A stretch of 64,000 bases of DNA from UBA7803 sp049454295 (GTDB taxonomy: Bacteria; Pseudomonadota; Gammaproteobacteria; Pseudomonadales; Azotimanducaceae): assembly GCA_049454295.1 (NCBI GenBank), contig JBMTYG010000002.1:1-64000 (forward strand), read 5' to 3'. The notes under the pieces were generated by a model. It had not been told where the DNA came from. It saw only the letters and a list, made by a program, of their open reading frames with translations, and searched no databases. Positions 35,543 through 47,212 of this stretch are shown in pieces. The first letter of the stretch is position 1; every line of letters begins with the position of its first letter. The position numbers were made by a program, and so were the translations under genes.

Positions 35543-37160
35543 GCCAACTCTGGGCCGAGCCCCACACCGGGCAGATCCCGATCCGCGGCTCTCAGCACGG
35601 ATCGATACCATTGTCGCTGCCGTTCGCGAGCCCGGCCGCATGGTGCTGGTCAGCGGAGGGCTGTCTAGCGGCAAGAGCGCGGCGTGCGAAGACATTGCTG
35701 ACCGTCTATCCCAAGAAACAGCGGTCCTGCGTTTCGGTGCGACGCAGTCTGACAATGCCTACACGGACATTCTTGAGACCATTCTTGAGCACTACGGATT
35801 CGAAATCCGACCTCACGCCGATGCTCAGGCGCTCACGGAACTCATCGCACACGAGGCAAGGGACGCTGCAGACCTGGAGCGCCGCTGCGTCATCGTGCTG
35901 GATGACGCGCACGCACTACCGCTTGGTGACCTCGAAGCACTCTGCAGCTTGATTCCAGGTTCCGCGCTGAGCCTGGCGCTCGCTGGCCCGGACAGCCTTG
36001 CACCTTTGCTCGAACGACTCGCGCACATACACGGAGCCGACCTGACCATCCTGCCACTCAGTCACGATCCGTCGACAGAGGTGCCGCCCGCGAACACGGC
36101 TCCTCCGCGGAAGCCGTCCCTCATGGGCGAGCGGCTCGGAGGGTCCCGTCAGCGAGGCGATCGAGCGCGAACAGAAGGTCGGGCTCGCCAGGGCGATCGC
36201 GGCTCTGGGTCACGTCTCGATGACTGGCTCGAAAAACTGACGGTTGCGATAACCTCGAGACGCGGCGCGCCAACAACGAATGCAACCGAGCCCGCCACTA
36301 GCGAGACCCAGGTGCCCGCATTTCCGATGCGCCATCTCGTGGTGCTTGCCGTGGTGCTGACGGCGATGGTCGGCGCCTGGATCGTCGACCGCTACAGCGA
36401 GGAGTCGACCTTGGGCGCCGGGAGCGGGGAGCGGATCGTCGAACTGCCAATGCCGCCCATCAGTGCGCCCGATGATGCGACCGGCACCCGTAGCGCGGCT
36501 GGCGCAAACAACGCAGACGGATCGGATGCATTTGGCGCCGAACCGAACAGCCTCTCGACCGAAGCGAGCAGCACGGAAAAAGTGCCCGCGCTGCCATCTG
36601 CACCACAGCCCATTATTTCCCGCCAGGGTTCGGCAGCGGACCAGGGCACACGCGCCGCAGCCCCGAAACCATCCGAGACACAGACCACAACCCCGATTGC
36701 GACGGGGCGGGCGGATCAAGGCCCGAACACGGCATCCATCGCTAACGGCGCGACCGCTGTGAACCCAGCGCCACGAACCGCCGAACCGAAACCGGTCGCA
36801 CCGGCAACAACCGTCCCGCGACCCGCCGCCACTGCGCTGTCCGCACCCATCGCCGGTGCGCAGGATGCCAACTGGATACTGGGACAACCCGCAGGGCGCT
36901 ATACGCTGCAACTGGTCTCGCTCACGTCAGTGACCCGCGTGCGCGAATTCATCAACCTGCAAAGCGACAAGGGGCGGTTTGCGATCTACCGCTTACAACG
37001 CAATGGTCAACTGTTTCACGTGGTCGTCTACGGATCCTTTGCCTCCAAGGCGGAGGCTGATACGGCAGCTGCCCGGCTTCCGCCTTCGGTCGGCGGGGTG
37101 CAGCCTTGGATCCGGACCTTTGGTCAAGTTCAGGAGAGCGTGCGCTCAACTCCGCAATAG
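35490..37160 (+). CDS. damX: DamX-like AAA/SPOR-domain protein
   Basis: 556 aa. N-terminal ATPase-like domain with Walker A GGLSSGKS (about 55-62) and Walker B CVIVLDDAH (about 131-139), a membrane helix (about 290-308), a low-complexity Ala/Thr/Pro linker, and a C-terminal SPOR domain (about 465-545) for septal localisation. Downstream of aroB as in E. coli and Pseudomonas. The ATG at 35490 has a good AGGAG 5 bp upstream but overlaps aroB by 53 bp; a later start is possible. Confidence 0.85.
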   Translation: MVRRYSTRSRPANGSAAEPTLGRAPHRADPDPRLSARIDTIVAAVREPGRMVLVSGGLSSGKSAACEDIADRLSQETAVLRFGATQSDNAYTDILETILEHYGFEIRPHADAQALTELIAHEARDAADLERRCVIVLDDAHALPLGDLEALCSLIPGSALSLALAGPDSLAPLLERLAHIHGADLTILPLSHDPSTEVPPANTAPPRKPSLMGERLGGSRQRGDRARTEGRARQGDRGSGSRLDDWLEKLTVAITSRRGAPTTNATEPATSETQVPAFPMRHLVVLAVVLTAMVGAWIVDRYSEESTLGAGSGERIVELPMPPISAPDDATGTRSAAGANNADGSDAFGAEPNSLSTEASSTEKVPALPSAPQPIISRQGSAADQGTRAAAPKPSETQTTTPIATGRADQGPNTASIANGATAVNPAPRTAEPKPVAPATTVPRPAATALSAPIAGAQDANWILGQPAGRYTLQLVSLTSVTRVREFINLQSDKGRFAIYRLQRNGQLFHVVVYGSFASKAEADTAAARLPPSVGGVQPWIRTFGQVQESVRSTPQ

Positions 37161-37236
37161 GTGGCGCCCATCGAGATGTAGGCGCCCTGACGAACATCGG
37201 GGCTGCGCCCATGCTGGTCCCGAGGATGAGAGCCGG

Positions 37237-38700
<1,464 letters not shown>

Positions 38701-38748
38701 GGGTCTTGTATCCGTCGTTGTCTCGCGTCCGCCTTGCGGACCTCACCT

Positions 38749-41700
38749 CTACGCGCTTACCGCTTGGCGCCGTGCCAGCAGCACGCGCTTATAGTCGGTT
38801 GGCATCACCTTCACAAAATGCCGCACGGCGCTCTGCCAGTCGTCCAGCACACGGCGCCCCACGGCAGACTCCGTATAGCGCACATGCCGTTCGATGAGCT
38901 CGCGCAGCTCATCCATTTCCGATGCTTCGTCGAGGGTCTCAAGGGCCACCATCTCGAGGTTGCAGCGCGCCGGAAACTCGTTCGCCGGATCCCACACGTA
39001 AGCGACACCGCCGCTCATGCCAGCGGCGAAATTGCGACCCGTGGGGCCAAGCACCACCACGCGCCCGCCGGTCATGTACTCGCAGCCATGATCGCCGACG
39101 CCTTCAACGACCGCCGTGGCGCCGCTGTTCCGCACACAGAAGCGCTCCGCCGCCTGACCGCGCAGGAACACCTCGCCGCTGGTCGCACCGTACATGACAA
39201 CGTTGCCGACGAGGATATTCTCCTCTGCCTTGAACGGGCTGGTGCGCGGCGGATAGATGATCACACGTCCGCCGGAGAGGCCTTTGCCCACATAGTCATT
39301 GGCGTCGCCCTCAACTTCGAGCGTCACCCCACGGGCGAGCCACGCCCCAAAACTTTGACCGGCACTCCCCTTGAAGCGGAAGTGGATCGTATCCGGTGGC
39401 AACATCTCGGGACCGACCTCGCGGATGATGCGGTTCGACAGCATGCCACCCACGACCCGATTGATATTGCGGATGACCAGCTCGTCCTGAACCTTCTCGC
39501 CACGCTTGAGCGCAGGTTCGGCCAGGGCAATCAACGTGTTGTCGAGCGCCTTCTCGAGGCCATGGTCCTGCTTGTGCACGGCATAGCGACCGAGGAACTC
39601 CGGCGGTTCCGGCACCTTGGCGAGCAGCGACGAGAGGTCGATGCCGCGCGCTTTCCAGTGATCTACCGCAGCCTGCACTTCGAGCGCGTCGACCCGACCC
39701 ACCATCTCGTTCAGGGTGCGGAAACCGAGCTCGGCCATGATCATGCGCAGCTCTTTGGCGATCATGAAGAAGTAATTGATTACGTGTTCTGGTTGACCAG
39801 CGAAGCGCTTGCGCAGGACTGGATCCTGGGTCGCGACGCCAACCGGACAGGTATTCAAGTGGCACTTGCGCATCATGATGCAGCCGAGGGCGACTAGGGG
39901 CCCCGTCGCAAAACCGAACTCCTCCGCCCCCAGCAGCGCCGCGATGGCGACGTCGCGTCCGGTCTTCAGCTGACCGTCTGTCTGCAATACCACGCGCGAT
40001 CGCAGGTTATTCAGCACCAGCGTCTGATGCGTCTCGGCAATGCCTAGCTCCCAGGGCACACCGGCATGCTTGATGGACGTCAGTGGCGAGGCACCCGTGC
40101 CGCCCGTATCACCCGCAATCACCAGGTGATCCGCGCGTGCCTTCACCACCCCTGCCGCGACAGTACCGACGCCGATCTCAGCGCCCAGCTTGACACTGAT
40201 GCGCGCCTGCGGATTGGCATTCTTCAGATCGTGGATGAGCTGAGCAATGTCCTCAATGGAGTAAATGTCATGGTGCGGCGGCGGGCTAATAAGACCGACC
40301 CCCGGGGTAGAGTGCCGAATAGACGCAATGATGTCGTCGACCTTGTGTCCGGGAAGCTCACCACCCTCCCCCGGCTTCGCACCCTGCACGATCTTGATCT
40401 GCAGTTCGTCCGCGTTGGTCAGATAGTTGATCGTGACACCAAAGCGACCGCTCGCCACCTGCTTGATCGCGCTACGTCGCGAATCGCCGTTGGGCAGAGG
40501 AATGAAACGCCGCGGGTCTTCGCCGCCCTCGCCGGTGTTGGACTTGCCACCAATGCGGTTCATGGCGACCGCGAGCGTCTCGTGCGCCTCGGCGCTAATG
40601 GAACCAAAACTCATGGCACCGGTCGCGAACCGCCGCACAATCTGCTGTTCAGGCTCGACCTCTTCGATCGGGACCGGACCGCCATTCGCACCGGCGCGGA
40701 AAGTCAGCAAGCCGCGCAGGGTCGCATGACGCGTGGTCTCACGATTGGTATGTGCAGAAAACCGCCAGTAGGCGTCTTCGTTATTGCCGCGTACCGCGTT
40801 CTGCAATTCGGCAATGGAAGTCGGATCCCACATGTGGGTGTCGCCACCCGCGCGCCAATGGAAATCGCCCGGGTTTTGCAGCAACGGGATGTTGGCATTA
40901 CGACGCGGGTAACCCAGCGCGTGACGACGCTGCATCTCTTCAGCCAGCACCTCAAGCCCGACGCCCTCGACGCGACTGGCGGTGCCGACAAACGCGCGAC
41001 TAATCACATCCTGCGCAAGACCAATGGCCTCGAAGATCTGCGCACCCTTGTAGGACTGCAGCGTCGAGATACCCATTTTGCCCATGACCTTGAGGATGCC
41101 CTTGGCGGTCGCCTTGCGGTAGGCGTAAACGATGTCCTCATCGCTGCCCAGATGGCTCACGTCGGCGAAAGCGCCGTTGGCGCGCGCATCCCATAGCGCC
41201 TCAAATGCAAGGTACGGGTTGATCGCGTCTGCGCCATAGCCGATGAGCAGACAGTGGTGATGCACCTCACGCGCTTCACCCGTTTCCAGCACGATACCAA
41301 TGCGAGTTCGCGCGTGCGCCTGCACCAGATGGTGATGGACGGTGCCCACCGCGAGCAGCGAGGACACCGGCACGGCGTCGGGACCCGTGCGCCGGTCGGA
41401 GAGCACGATCAGACTGTAGCCCTCAGCAATCGCAGCCGAGGCCTCAGCGCACATGCGATCGAGCGCTTCCACCAACCCAGCGCGGCCCGAATCAGCCGGA
41501 AAAGTGATATCGATGATGCGCGAGCGCCACCCACGGTGGTCCAACTCGCGCAGCGCGGCGAGCTCCTCGTTCGACAATATCGGGTGAGGGACGCGCAGCC
41601 TGTGCGCGTGCTCGGGCGTTGCCGAAAGCACGTTACGTTCCGGCCCGATATAACATTCGAGCGCCATGATGACCTCTTCGCGGATCGAGTCGATCGGCGG

Positions 41701-43305
41701 ATTCGTCACCTGCGCAAAGCGCTGCTTGAAATAGTCATAGAGCATGCGCGGCTTCTGCGACATGACTGCTAACGCAGCATCGTTGCCCATCGAGCCAAGC
41801 GGGTCGCGCAGTTCGCGCACCAGGGGCTGCAGCATGATCTGCAGCGTCTCCACGGTGTAGCCGAAGGCCTGCATACGCGGCATCAGTGTCGCCGGGTCGA
41901 AGCCGTGGTCACTGGCGACCGCCGGCAGACGGTCGAGTTCGATGCGCTGCGCCGCAAGCCAGTCGGCGTAAGGCTGCGCAGACGCCCAGTGCTGCTTCAG
42001 CTCCTCGTCAGGGATCATACGACCCTGCTGGAAATCGATCAGGAACATGCGACCGGGCTGCAATCGTCCTTTGCGAACCACGCGCGCTGGATCGACGCTG
42101 ACGGTTCCCACTTCCGACGCCATGATGCAGATGTCGTCATCGGTGACGTAATAGCGGCTCGGGCGCAGTCCGTTCCGGTCCAGAACCGCGCCTATGCAGG
42201 CACCATCGCTGAACACAATCGAGGCCGGACCGTCCCACGGCTCCATCAAGCAGGAGTGGTACTCATAGAAGGCGCGCTTCGTCGCATCCATGCTCGAATG
42301 CTGCTGCCACGCTTCGGGAATCATCATCAGCACGGCTTCAGGCAACTGCCGACCATTCATCACTAGGAATTCGAGCACGTTATCGAACGAGCCAGAATCG
42401 GAGCAGTCAGCCTCGGTCACGGGGAAGAGTTTTGCCAGATCTTCGCCATAGAGGGGGCTTTCGACCAAGCCTTCGCGCGCGTTCATCCAATTTCGGTTGC
42501 CGAGCACGGTATTGATCTCACCGTTATGGCTCATAAACCGATTGGGCTGCGCTCGATCCCATGACGGGAAGGTATTGGTGCTGAACCGGGAGTGGACCAT
42601 CGCCACCCAGGATTCAAAATCTTCAGCCAGCAGGTCGGGGTAAAAACTGAACACCTGATCCGGCGTGAGCATGCCTTTATAAATGATCACCCGGTGCGAC
42701 AGGCTGCAGATATAAAACAGTTTGTTTTCCGCGAGCGTGCTGTCCCCGCGCAGAGCATTGCTTGTCCACTTCCGAACCAGATACAGCTTGCGCTCGAACT
42801 CTTCACCGCTAACGCCATTAGCCGCAATCAAGAGCTGTTCGAAGTGAGGCATGGCAGCCCGCGCGGCATTGCCGATGCCTGCGCCATCTGGATGCGTGGG
42901 CAATACGCGCCAACCAAGCAATACCTGACCCGCATGCTCGATGGCTGCTTCGATCAGAGCCTTGCAGCGCGCTCGAGCCGCCGGGTCGTGGGGCAAAAAC
43001 ACGTTGCCGACGCCGTACTGACCCTGCGCAGGCAGGGTGACGCCTAGATCCTCCGCCGCCACGCGCCGCAGGAACCGATCCGGCATGCCGAGGAGAATAC
43101 CGGCGCCATCACCCGTGTTCTGCTCATACCCGACGCCGCCGCGATGCTCCATACAGCAGTTCATCGCGTGGGCGTCTTCGATGATCTTGCGACTCGGCGT
43201 GCCCTTGATGTGGCACACAAAGCCCACGCCGCAGCTATCTTTCTCATTGGCGGGGTCGTAAAGCCCCTGGCGTGGAGGCAGGCCGATGTGACGCTGTAAT
43301 TTCAT
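38749..43305 (-). CDS. gltB: Glutamate synthase (NADPH) large subunit
   Basis: Converts glutamine plus 2-oxoglutarate to two glutamates. 1518 aa. A 24-residue propeptide precedes the catalytic Cys25 (KDSCGVGF) of the class II amidotransferase domain, then the central domain, the FMN-binding synthase domain (SVKLGAEIGVGT, GDTGGTGASPL), the 3Fe-4S cysteines (CIMMRKCHLNTCPVG) and the beta-helix C-terminal domain. With glnA it completes the GS-GOGAT route inside this window. Confidence 0.97.
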   Translation of the reverse strand: MKLQRHIGLPPRQGLYDPANEKDSCGVGFVCHIKGTPSRKIIEDAHAMNCCMEHRGGVGYEQNTGDGAGILLGMPDRFLRRVAAEDLGVTLPAQGQYGVGNVFLPHDPAARARCKALIEAAIEHAGQVLLGWRVLPTHPDGAGIGNAARAAMPHFEQLLIAANGVSGEEFERKLYLVRKWTSNALRGDSTLAENKLFYICSLSHRVIIYKGMLTPDQVFSFYPDLLAEDFESWVAMVHSRFSTNTFPSWDRAQPNRFMSHNGEINTVLGNRNWMNAREGLVESPLYGEDLAKLFPVTEADCSDSGSFDNVLEFLVMNGRQLPEAVLMMIPEAWQQHSSMDATKRAFYEYHSCLMEPWDGPASIVFSDGACIGAVLDRNGLRPSRYYVTDDDICIMASEVGTVSVDPARVVRKGRLQPGRMFLIDFQQGRMIPDEELKQHWASAQPYADWLAAQRIELDRLPAVASDHGFDPATLMPRMQAFGYTVETLQIMLQPLVRELRDPLGSMGNDAALAVMSQKPRMLYDYFKQRFAQVTNPPIDSIREEVIMALECYIGPERNVLSATPEHAHRLRVPHPILSNEELAALRELDHRGWRSRIIDITFPADSGRAGLVEALDRMCAEASAAIAEGYSLIVLSDRRTGPDAVPVSSLLAVGTVHHHLVQAHARTRIGIVLETGEAREVHHHCLLIGYGADAINPYLAFEALWDARANGAFADVSHLGSDEDIVYAYRKATAKGILKVMGKMGISTLQSYKGAQIFEAIGLAQDVISRAFVGTASRVEGVGLEVLAEEMQRRHALGYPRRNANIPLLQNPGDFHWRAGGDTHMWDPTSIAELQNAVRGNNEDAYWRFSAHTNRETTRHATLRGLLTFRAGANGGPVPIEEVEPEQQIVRRFATGAMSFGSISAEAHETLAVAMNRIGGKSNTGEGGEDPRRFIPLPNGDSRRSAIKQVASGRFGVTINYLTNADELQIKIVQGAKPGEGGELPGHKVDDIIASIRHSTPGVGLISPPPHHDIYSIEDIAQLIHDLKNANPQARISVKLGAEIGVGTVAAGVVKARADHLVIAGDTGGTGASPLTSIKHAGVPWELGIAETHQTLVLNNLRSRVVLQTDGQLKTGRDVAIAALLGAEEFGFATGPLVALGCIMMRKCHLNTCPVGVATQDPVLRKRFAGQPEHVINYFFMIAKELRMIMAELGFRTLNEMVGRVDALEVQAAVDHWKARGIDLSSLLAKVPEPPEFLGRYAVHKQDHGLEKALDNTLIALAEPALKRGEKVQDELVIRNINRVVGGMLSNRIIREVGPEMLPPDTIHFRFKGSAGQSFGAWLARGVTLEVEGDANDYVGKGLSGGRVIIYPPRTSPFKAEENILVGNVVMYGATSGEVFLRGQAAERFCVRNSGATAVVEGVGDHGCEYMTGGRVVVLGPTGRNFAAGMSGGVAYVWDPANEFPARCNLEMVALETLDEASEMDELRELIERHVRYTESAVGRRVLDDWQSAVRHFVKVMPTDYKRVLLARRQAVSA

Positions 43306-43343
43306 CTGCTGTACTCGATCAAGTGCTCAGGCAGCCCATCGCG

Positions 43344-43442
43344 ACCGTTCGCTTGCAACGGTTACGCCTTAGGGCAGCTTGGGAGAGCTACCGGGCACCG
43401 ACCCGGCATCCAACCCGCTGAAATTAAAATGATTTTCAGCGG
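43344..43442. promoter_or_regulatory. Two inverted repeats in the gltB upstream gap
   Basis: ACCGTT/AACGGT (43344-43349 and 43357-43362, 7-nt loop) and CCGCTGAAA/TTTCAGCGG (43415-43423 and 43434-43442, 10-nt AT-rich loop). They lie 39-137 bp upstream of the gltB ATG, in the 240-bp gap 43306-43545. They could be operator or leader structures; I see no clear promoter hexamers. Confidence 0.4.
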
Positions 43443-43545
43443 ACAATAGTCGCGGCGCGCGCGCGAACCACGAACAATCTCAGAAAGCCCGGGGTGAATC
43501 AAGACCCCTGACGAACCGGGTGCGAGCGACGGACGCCGCAGCGTG

Positions 43546-44067
43546 TCACCTTGTCGGCGCGCACACGTCCCCAGCCGCCGCCGCGGTGGCCGCGGAAAAC
43601 CGAGCCTCGTCCGGCGCAAGTCGGCGCACCAGCGCGATGCCGGTGTTCGAGGGCGATATCACCACTTCGCGACCCCGAGGCGTCTTTTGCCCCTCGAGCG
43701 CGAGCGTAATCTCGATCGCCGCCGCGGACTGACGATCATTGCGCACGAAGATGACGTCGGAATTTGCAGCGAAAACCGACAGGGACATGTAGTCATCCCA
43801 GGCGGCGGCTCGAAGGTGCAATGGTCCTTGGGAAAGATCGAAAGTGCACACCGAGTAGGCCAGGTCCGGGGACGGGCGCACGATCGCCCGGGACGCTTCG
43901 GTGACTCTGCTCGGCCGATGCAGGGTGTTGACCTGCACGACATTGCCCGATTGCAGCCGGTCGGTGGCTACACGCATGAGCACGTAGGGTGCCGCCCACA
44001 CCGCCGTGAGATGGACGATGGCCGTGATAGCCAAGGTCACGAGCAGCCAACGCACGAGGCCGCTCAT
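43546..44067 (-). CDS. DUF1254-type small membrane protein
   Basis: 173 aa. One N-terminal membrane segment (about 7-27), the rest predicted extracytoplasmic. It resembles the short DUF1254 proteins: APYVLMRVATDRL, SPDLAYSVCTFDLSQGPLHL, DDYMSLSVFAANSDVIFV. ATG overlaps the stop of the DUF1214 gene upstream (ATGA), so the two are a translationally coupled pair. Function unknown. Confidence 0.75.
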   Translation of the reverse strand: MSGLVRWLLVTLAITAIVHLTAVWAAPYVLMRVATDRLQSGNVVQVNTLHRPSRVTEASRAIVRPSPDLAYSVCTFDLSQGPLHLRAAAWDDYMSLSVFAANSDVIFVRNDRQSAAAIEITLALEGQKTPRGREVVISPSNTGIALVRRLAPDEARFSAATAAAAGDVCAPTR

Positions 44068-44651
44068 GTCTCGGCTCCCGAGCAGAACAACGTGCGAAGC
44101 ACCGGCGGTTGTAACGCGCGGGTGTCGTTCAGCAAGGCGGGCTCAGGGTTATAGAGCCTCAAGGTGAGCGAGAAGTTGCCGGCGTTTCGCGATGAAATCC
44201 AGTTGGGTTCCCCTTCTGCCGACCGACCGATGCGAATCCGAAAACGCCCGTCATGCTCGCGCACGACCCGCGTTTGATCCATAGAGGCGGCGCCATCGCC
44301 GTTCTGAGCGAGATAATTGTCGGACGCGTACAGCGTAATGGACCACCAGCGCGCGGGCAGATCCGTTCCCTCAAGCTGATAAACGCAGCGTTCGTTCAGT
44401 GCGGCGCCGTCAGCATCGCGATACCGGGAAAAGTAGAGGGTCTCTTCCCGAGTCAGCGCCAAGAGCCCAATCCGAGCAATGGCTGCGCGCGTATAGATAT
44501 CGGCGGCGGACTGACCTGCCAGCTCACTGCTCTGCCAGCCCGAATCGTTGCTCTCGCCAAAGGCCATGAGCCGACCGACAACCAGCGTCGCGGAACCAAC
44601 ACCCAGCACAAGCGCGACCAATCCCGCGCTGACGATAAATCGCCAGGTCAT
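44064..44651 (-). CDS. DUF1214-type membrane protein
   Basis: 195 aa from ATG 44651. N-terminal membrane segment (about 6-28), then an extracytoplasmic domain with the DUF1214 signatures WWSITLYASDNYLAQNGDGAAS and FSLTLRLYNPEPALL. Short DUF1214 and DUF1254 proteins often occur as neighbouring genes. The longer frame to 44714 is less likely because it would remove the signal-like N-terminus. Divergent from the Nudix gene. Confidence 0.78.
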   Translation of the reverse strand: MTWRFIVSAGLVALVLGVGSATLVVGRLMAFGESNDSGWQSSELAGQSAADIYTRAAIARIGLLALTREETLYFSRYRDADGAALNERCVYQLEGTDLPARWWSITLYASDNYLAQNGDGAASMDQTRVVREHDGRFRIRIGRSAEGEPNWISSRNAGNFSLTLRLYNPEPALLNDTRALQPPVLRTLFCSGAET

Positions 44652-44782
44652 TCCGTCCCCTTGCCGGTTGCCTGCAGCGCCGGCGAGTCTCGCAGGGTAT
44701 GGTTGGTGTGCCAAGGTGCCCGAGGAGCCCGAGGTGCCCCGGTCGCGCCCGATAAGCAGCCCGTTAATGTTGAGGAAGCACT

Positions 44783-45223
44783 GTGGATAGAGACCGCTTT
44801 CCCGTTGTCGTGCATGTCATGCTCTGGCGCGATGCCCACCTGTTCTTGCTACGCCGCGGGAAGACGGGGTTCCTGGATGGATTCTATGCGCTCCCAGGCG
44901 GCCATCAGCACGCGGGGGAGTCCGTGCAGGATGCAGCCGTGCGCGAATGCAAAGAGGAAACCGGCACCGAGATCATAGTCGCGCACCCTCTGTGTACACT
45001 GCCTTACCTGTCCGGCTTCCAGCAGGGGGTGAACTTCGTATTCGAGGCGCACTACGAGGCTGGCGACTGGACAGGCGACCCCTATTGCGCGGAACCGGCG
45101 CTCTTCGATCGGGGAGACTGGTTCGATCCACCGGCGCTGCCGGATCCTGTGATTCCCTGGATACGCGATGTGCTCGTCATGCGCTCACAGGGACTTTGGT
45201 TTCGCGAGTACCGAACACGCTGA
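44783..45223 (+). CDS. Nudix hydrolase
   Basis: 146 aa, probably a nucleotide pyrophosphohydrolase. A complete Nudix box runs from Gly40 (GHQHAGESVQDAAVRECKEE followed by TG), with the RExxEE metal-binding glutamates. LPGG precedes it. GTG start. Substrate cannot be assigned. The 157-bp gap to mdh includes a TACAAT (45336-45341) that may be the mdh -10. Confidence 0.88.
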   Translation: MDRDRFPVVVHVMLWRDAHLFLLRRGKTGFLDGFYALPGGHQHAGESVQDAAVRECKEETGTEIIVAHPLCTLPYLSGFQQGVNFVFEAHYEAGDWTGDPYCAEPALFDRGDWFDPPALPDPVIPWIRDVLVMRSQGLWFREYRTR

Positions 45224-45380
45224 AGTCCTTCCCGCGGATCAAGGAACCTGAAGATCTGAGGTTAGTGACCACGCGTTGCGGCAAAGATGAACCCCTAAGA
45301 CCGGCGTTGGACGTGCGCCGTCCCGGAAGATTCCCTACAATCCGCGCCCGTCGCACCCGAGGAATAACGGAGATCGCCTC

Positions 45381-46358
45381 ATGAAAAATCCGGTACGAGT
45401 GACGGTCACCGGCGCTGCCGGCCAAATTGGTTACGCGCTGCTTTTCCGCATCGCCTCGGGCGACATGCTCGGCAAGGATCAGCCGGTGATCCTGCAACTG
45501 CTCGAAATCACCCCGGCACTGAGCGCCCTGAATGGGGTGGCTATGGAACTCGACGACTGCGCCTTCCCGCTGCTGCGTGGCATTGTCCAAACCGACGATG
45601 CAAATGTTGCCTTCAAAGATACCGACTATGCTCTCCTGGTGGGCTCGCGCCCACGCGGCCCGGGCATGGAGCGCAAGGATCTGATCGAGGCTAACGCCGC
45701 CATCTTCTCGGTGCAGGGCAAGGCGCTGAACGACCATGCTTCGCGTCAGGTGAAAGTGCTTGTCGTCGGCAACCCCGCCAATACCAACGCGCTCATTGCC
45801 CAGCGCAATGCACCAGATCTTGATCCGCGCCAGTTCACCGCCATGACGCGTCTCGACCACAATCGCGGCGTGGCTCAGCTGGCACAGAAGGTCGGCGCCA
45901 CCGTCAATGATGTGGCAGGGCTCTGCATCTGGGGAAACCATTCGGCGACCCAATATCCCGACATCTCTGCTGCCACTGTGCTCGGCAAATCAGCCACAGG
46001 GCTCGTGGACGAAGCCTGGTACCGCGACACCTTCATTCCCGAGGTACAACAGCGCGGCGCCGCCATCATCAAGGCGCGGGGCGCCTCTAGCGCGGCCTCT
46101 GCAGCCAATGCTGCCATCGACCACATGCGCGACTGGGCACTCGGCAGCCAAGGGGTCGTGAGCATGGGCGTCTATTCCGACGGCAGCTACGGCATCCAGC
46201 AGGGGCTCATTTACTCCTTCCCGGTTACCTGCCAGGGCGGCGACTGGAGCATCGTTCAGGGGCGCGACATCAGCAGCTTCAGCCGCGAGAAGATGTCGGC
46301 GACCGAAACCGAACTCTCGGAAGAGCGCGACGCGGTCGCCCACCTGCTGCCGCGATGA
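45381..46358 (+). CDS. mdh: Malate dehydrogenase
   Basis: NAD-dependent oxidation of malate to oxaloacetate, TCA cycle. 325 aa, the long cytosolic-like MDH group. NAD motif TGAAGQIGYALLFRIASGDM, substrate and catalytic residues in AMTRLDHNRG and GLCIWGNHSATQYPD. The gene ends exactly where the convergent enoyl-CoA hydratase gene ends (no gap). Confidence 0.96.
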   Translation: MKNPVRVTVTGAAGQIGYALLFRIASGDMLGKDQPVILQLLEITPALSALNGVAMELDDCAFPLLRGIVQTDDANVAFKDTDYALLVGSRPRGPGMERKDLIEANAAIFSVQGKALNDHASRQVKVLVVGNPANTNALIAQRNAPDLDPRQFTAMTRLDHNRGVAQLAQKVGATVNDVAGLCIWGNHSATQYPDISAATVLGKSATGLVDEAWYRDTFIPEVQQRGAAIIKARGASSAASAANAAIDHMRDWALGSQGVVSMGVYSDGSYGIQQGLIYSFPVTCQGGDWSIVQGRDISSFSREKMSATETELSEERDAVAHLLPR

Positions 46359-47210
46359 TCAGCGCTCGAGCCAGGCGTTAAAACGCGGCTGGCGCTTCTC
46401 CCGAAAAGCCGCCACCCCCTCCCGAGTGTCGGGGTGGTGGTCGGTGATGGCGGTGCGGGCTGCGATGTCCTCAAGCGCTGCCGCCCACGTCTGGTCCGCC
46501 GCACTATAGACCGATCGTTTCAGCATGCGCATGGCGACTTGGGGCCCAGACGCCAATTCGCGAGCGAGCGACTGCGCAGCCGTTTCAAGCTCATCCGGCG
46601 CCACAACCTCGTGCACGAGCCCAAGCGTCAGCGCCTCCTCAGCGGTCACGATGCGCTTGCGCATAAGAAAGTCTAGCGCCCGAGCAAGCCCCAGGTGCTG
46701 AACGAGCAGATACTGTCCGCCCTCGTCGGGCATCAGCCCGAAACGCAGCGTGGCGCTACCCATGCGTACCCCTGCGGCCGCAACCCGGAAATCGCAGGCA
46801 AGCGCAAGCGAAAACCCGGTCTGAATCGCGACGCCGTTGATGGCAGCAATGGTGAGTTTGTCGAGACTGCGTACCGCAGTGTTGAGCTGCTGCGATATCA
46901 CTCTGAGCCCGTTGTATGTGCCGAGCGCATTATCGTGCCCCGGCGGAATCGCGGGAACGAGCGCATTCCCCCCCAATTCCGCATCCTTATAGGCGGCTAA
47001 GTCATCGCCCGCCGAGAACGCGCGCCCACTGCCCGTGAACACTATGACCCGCACGGCATTGTCCATCTGCGCCTGCGCCAGCGCCTCGATGAGGTCACGC
47101 TTCATCCCGACCGCCATGCCATTGAGTCGTTCCGGCGTGTTGAAACGAATCCAGGCGACCCCTGCGTCGTCAATGCTGACCGAGAACCCGCTAAAGTTGC
47201 CGCTTTCCAT
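46359..47210 (-). CDS. Enoyl-CoA hydratase/isomerase family protein
   Basis: 283 aa from ATG 47210; the frame is open to 47519 but that part overlaps the upstream hydrolase gene. Crotonase fold: oxyanion-hole segment FSAGDDLAAYKD, then LTIAAINGVAIQTGFSLALACDFRVAA and the LGLVHEVV region. The catalytic glutamates of true hydratases are not obvious, so the reaction is uncertain. Two bases after the metallo-beta-lactamase-fold gene. Confidence 0.86.
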   Translation of the reverse strand: MESGNFSGFSVSIDDAGVAWIRFNTPERLNGMAVGMKRDLIEALAQAQMDNAVRVIVFTGSGRAFSAGDDLAAYKDAELGGNALVPAIPPGHDNALGTYNGLRVISQQLNTAVRSLDKLTIAAINGVAIQTGFSLALACDFRVAAAGVRMGSATLRFGLMPDEGGQYLLVQHLGLARALDFLMRKRIVTAEEALTLGLVHEVVAPDELETAAQSLARELASGPQVAMRMLKRSVYSAADQTWAAALEDIAARTAITDHHPDTREGVAAFREKRQPRFNAWLER

Positions 47211-47212
47211 GT

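Noticed and set aside
40066..41196. 376-aa open frame opposite gltB
   Set aside because: Antisense shadow of the GltB synthase domain.
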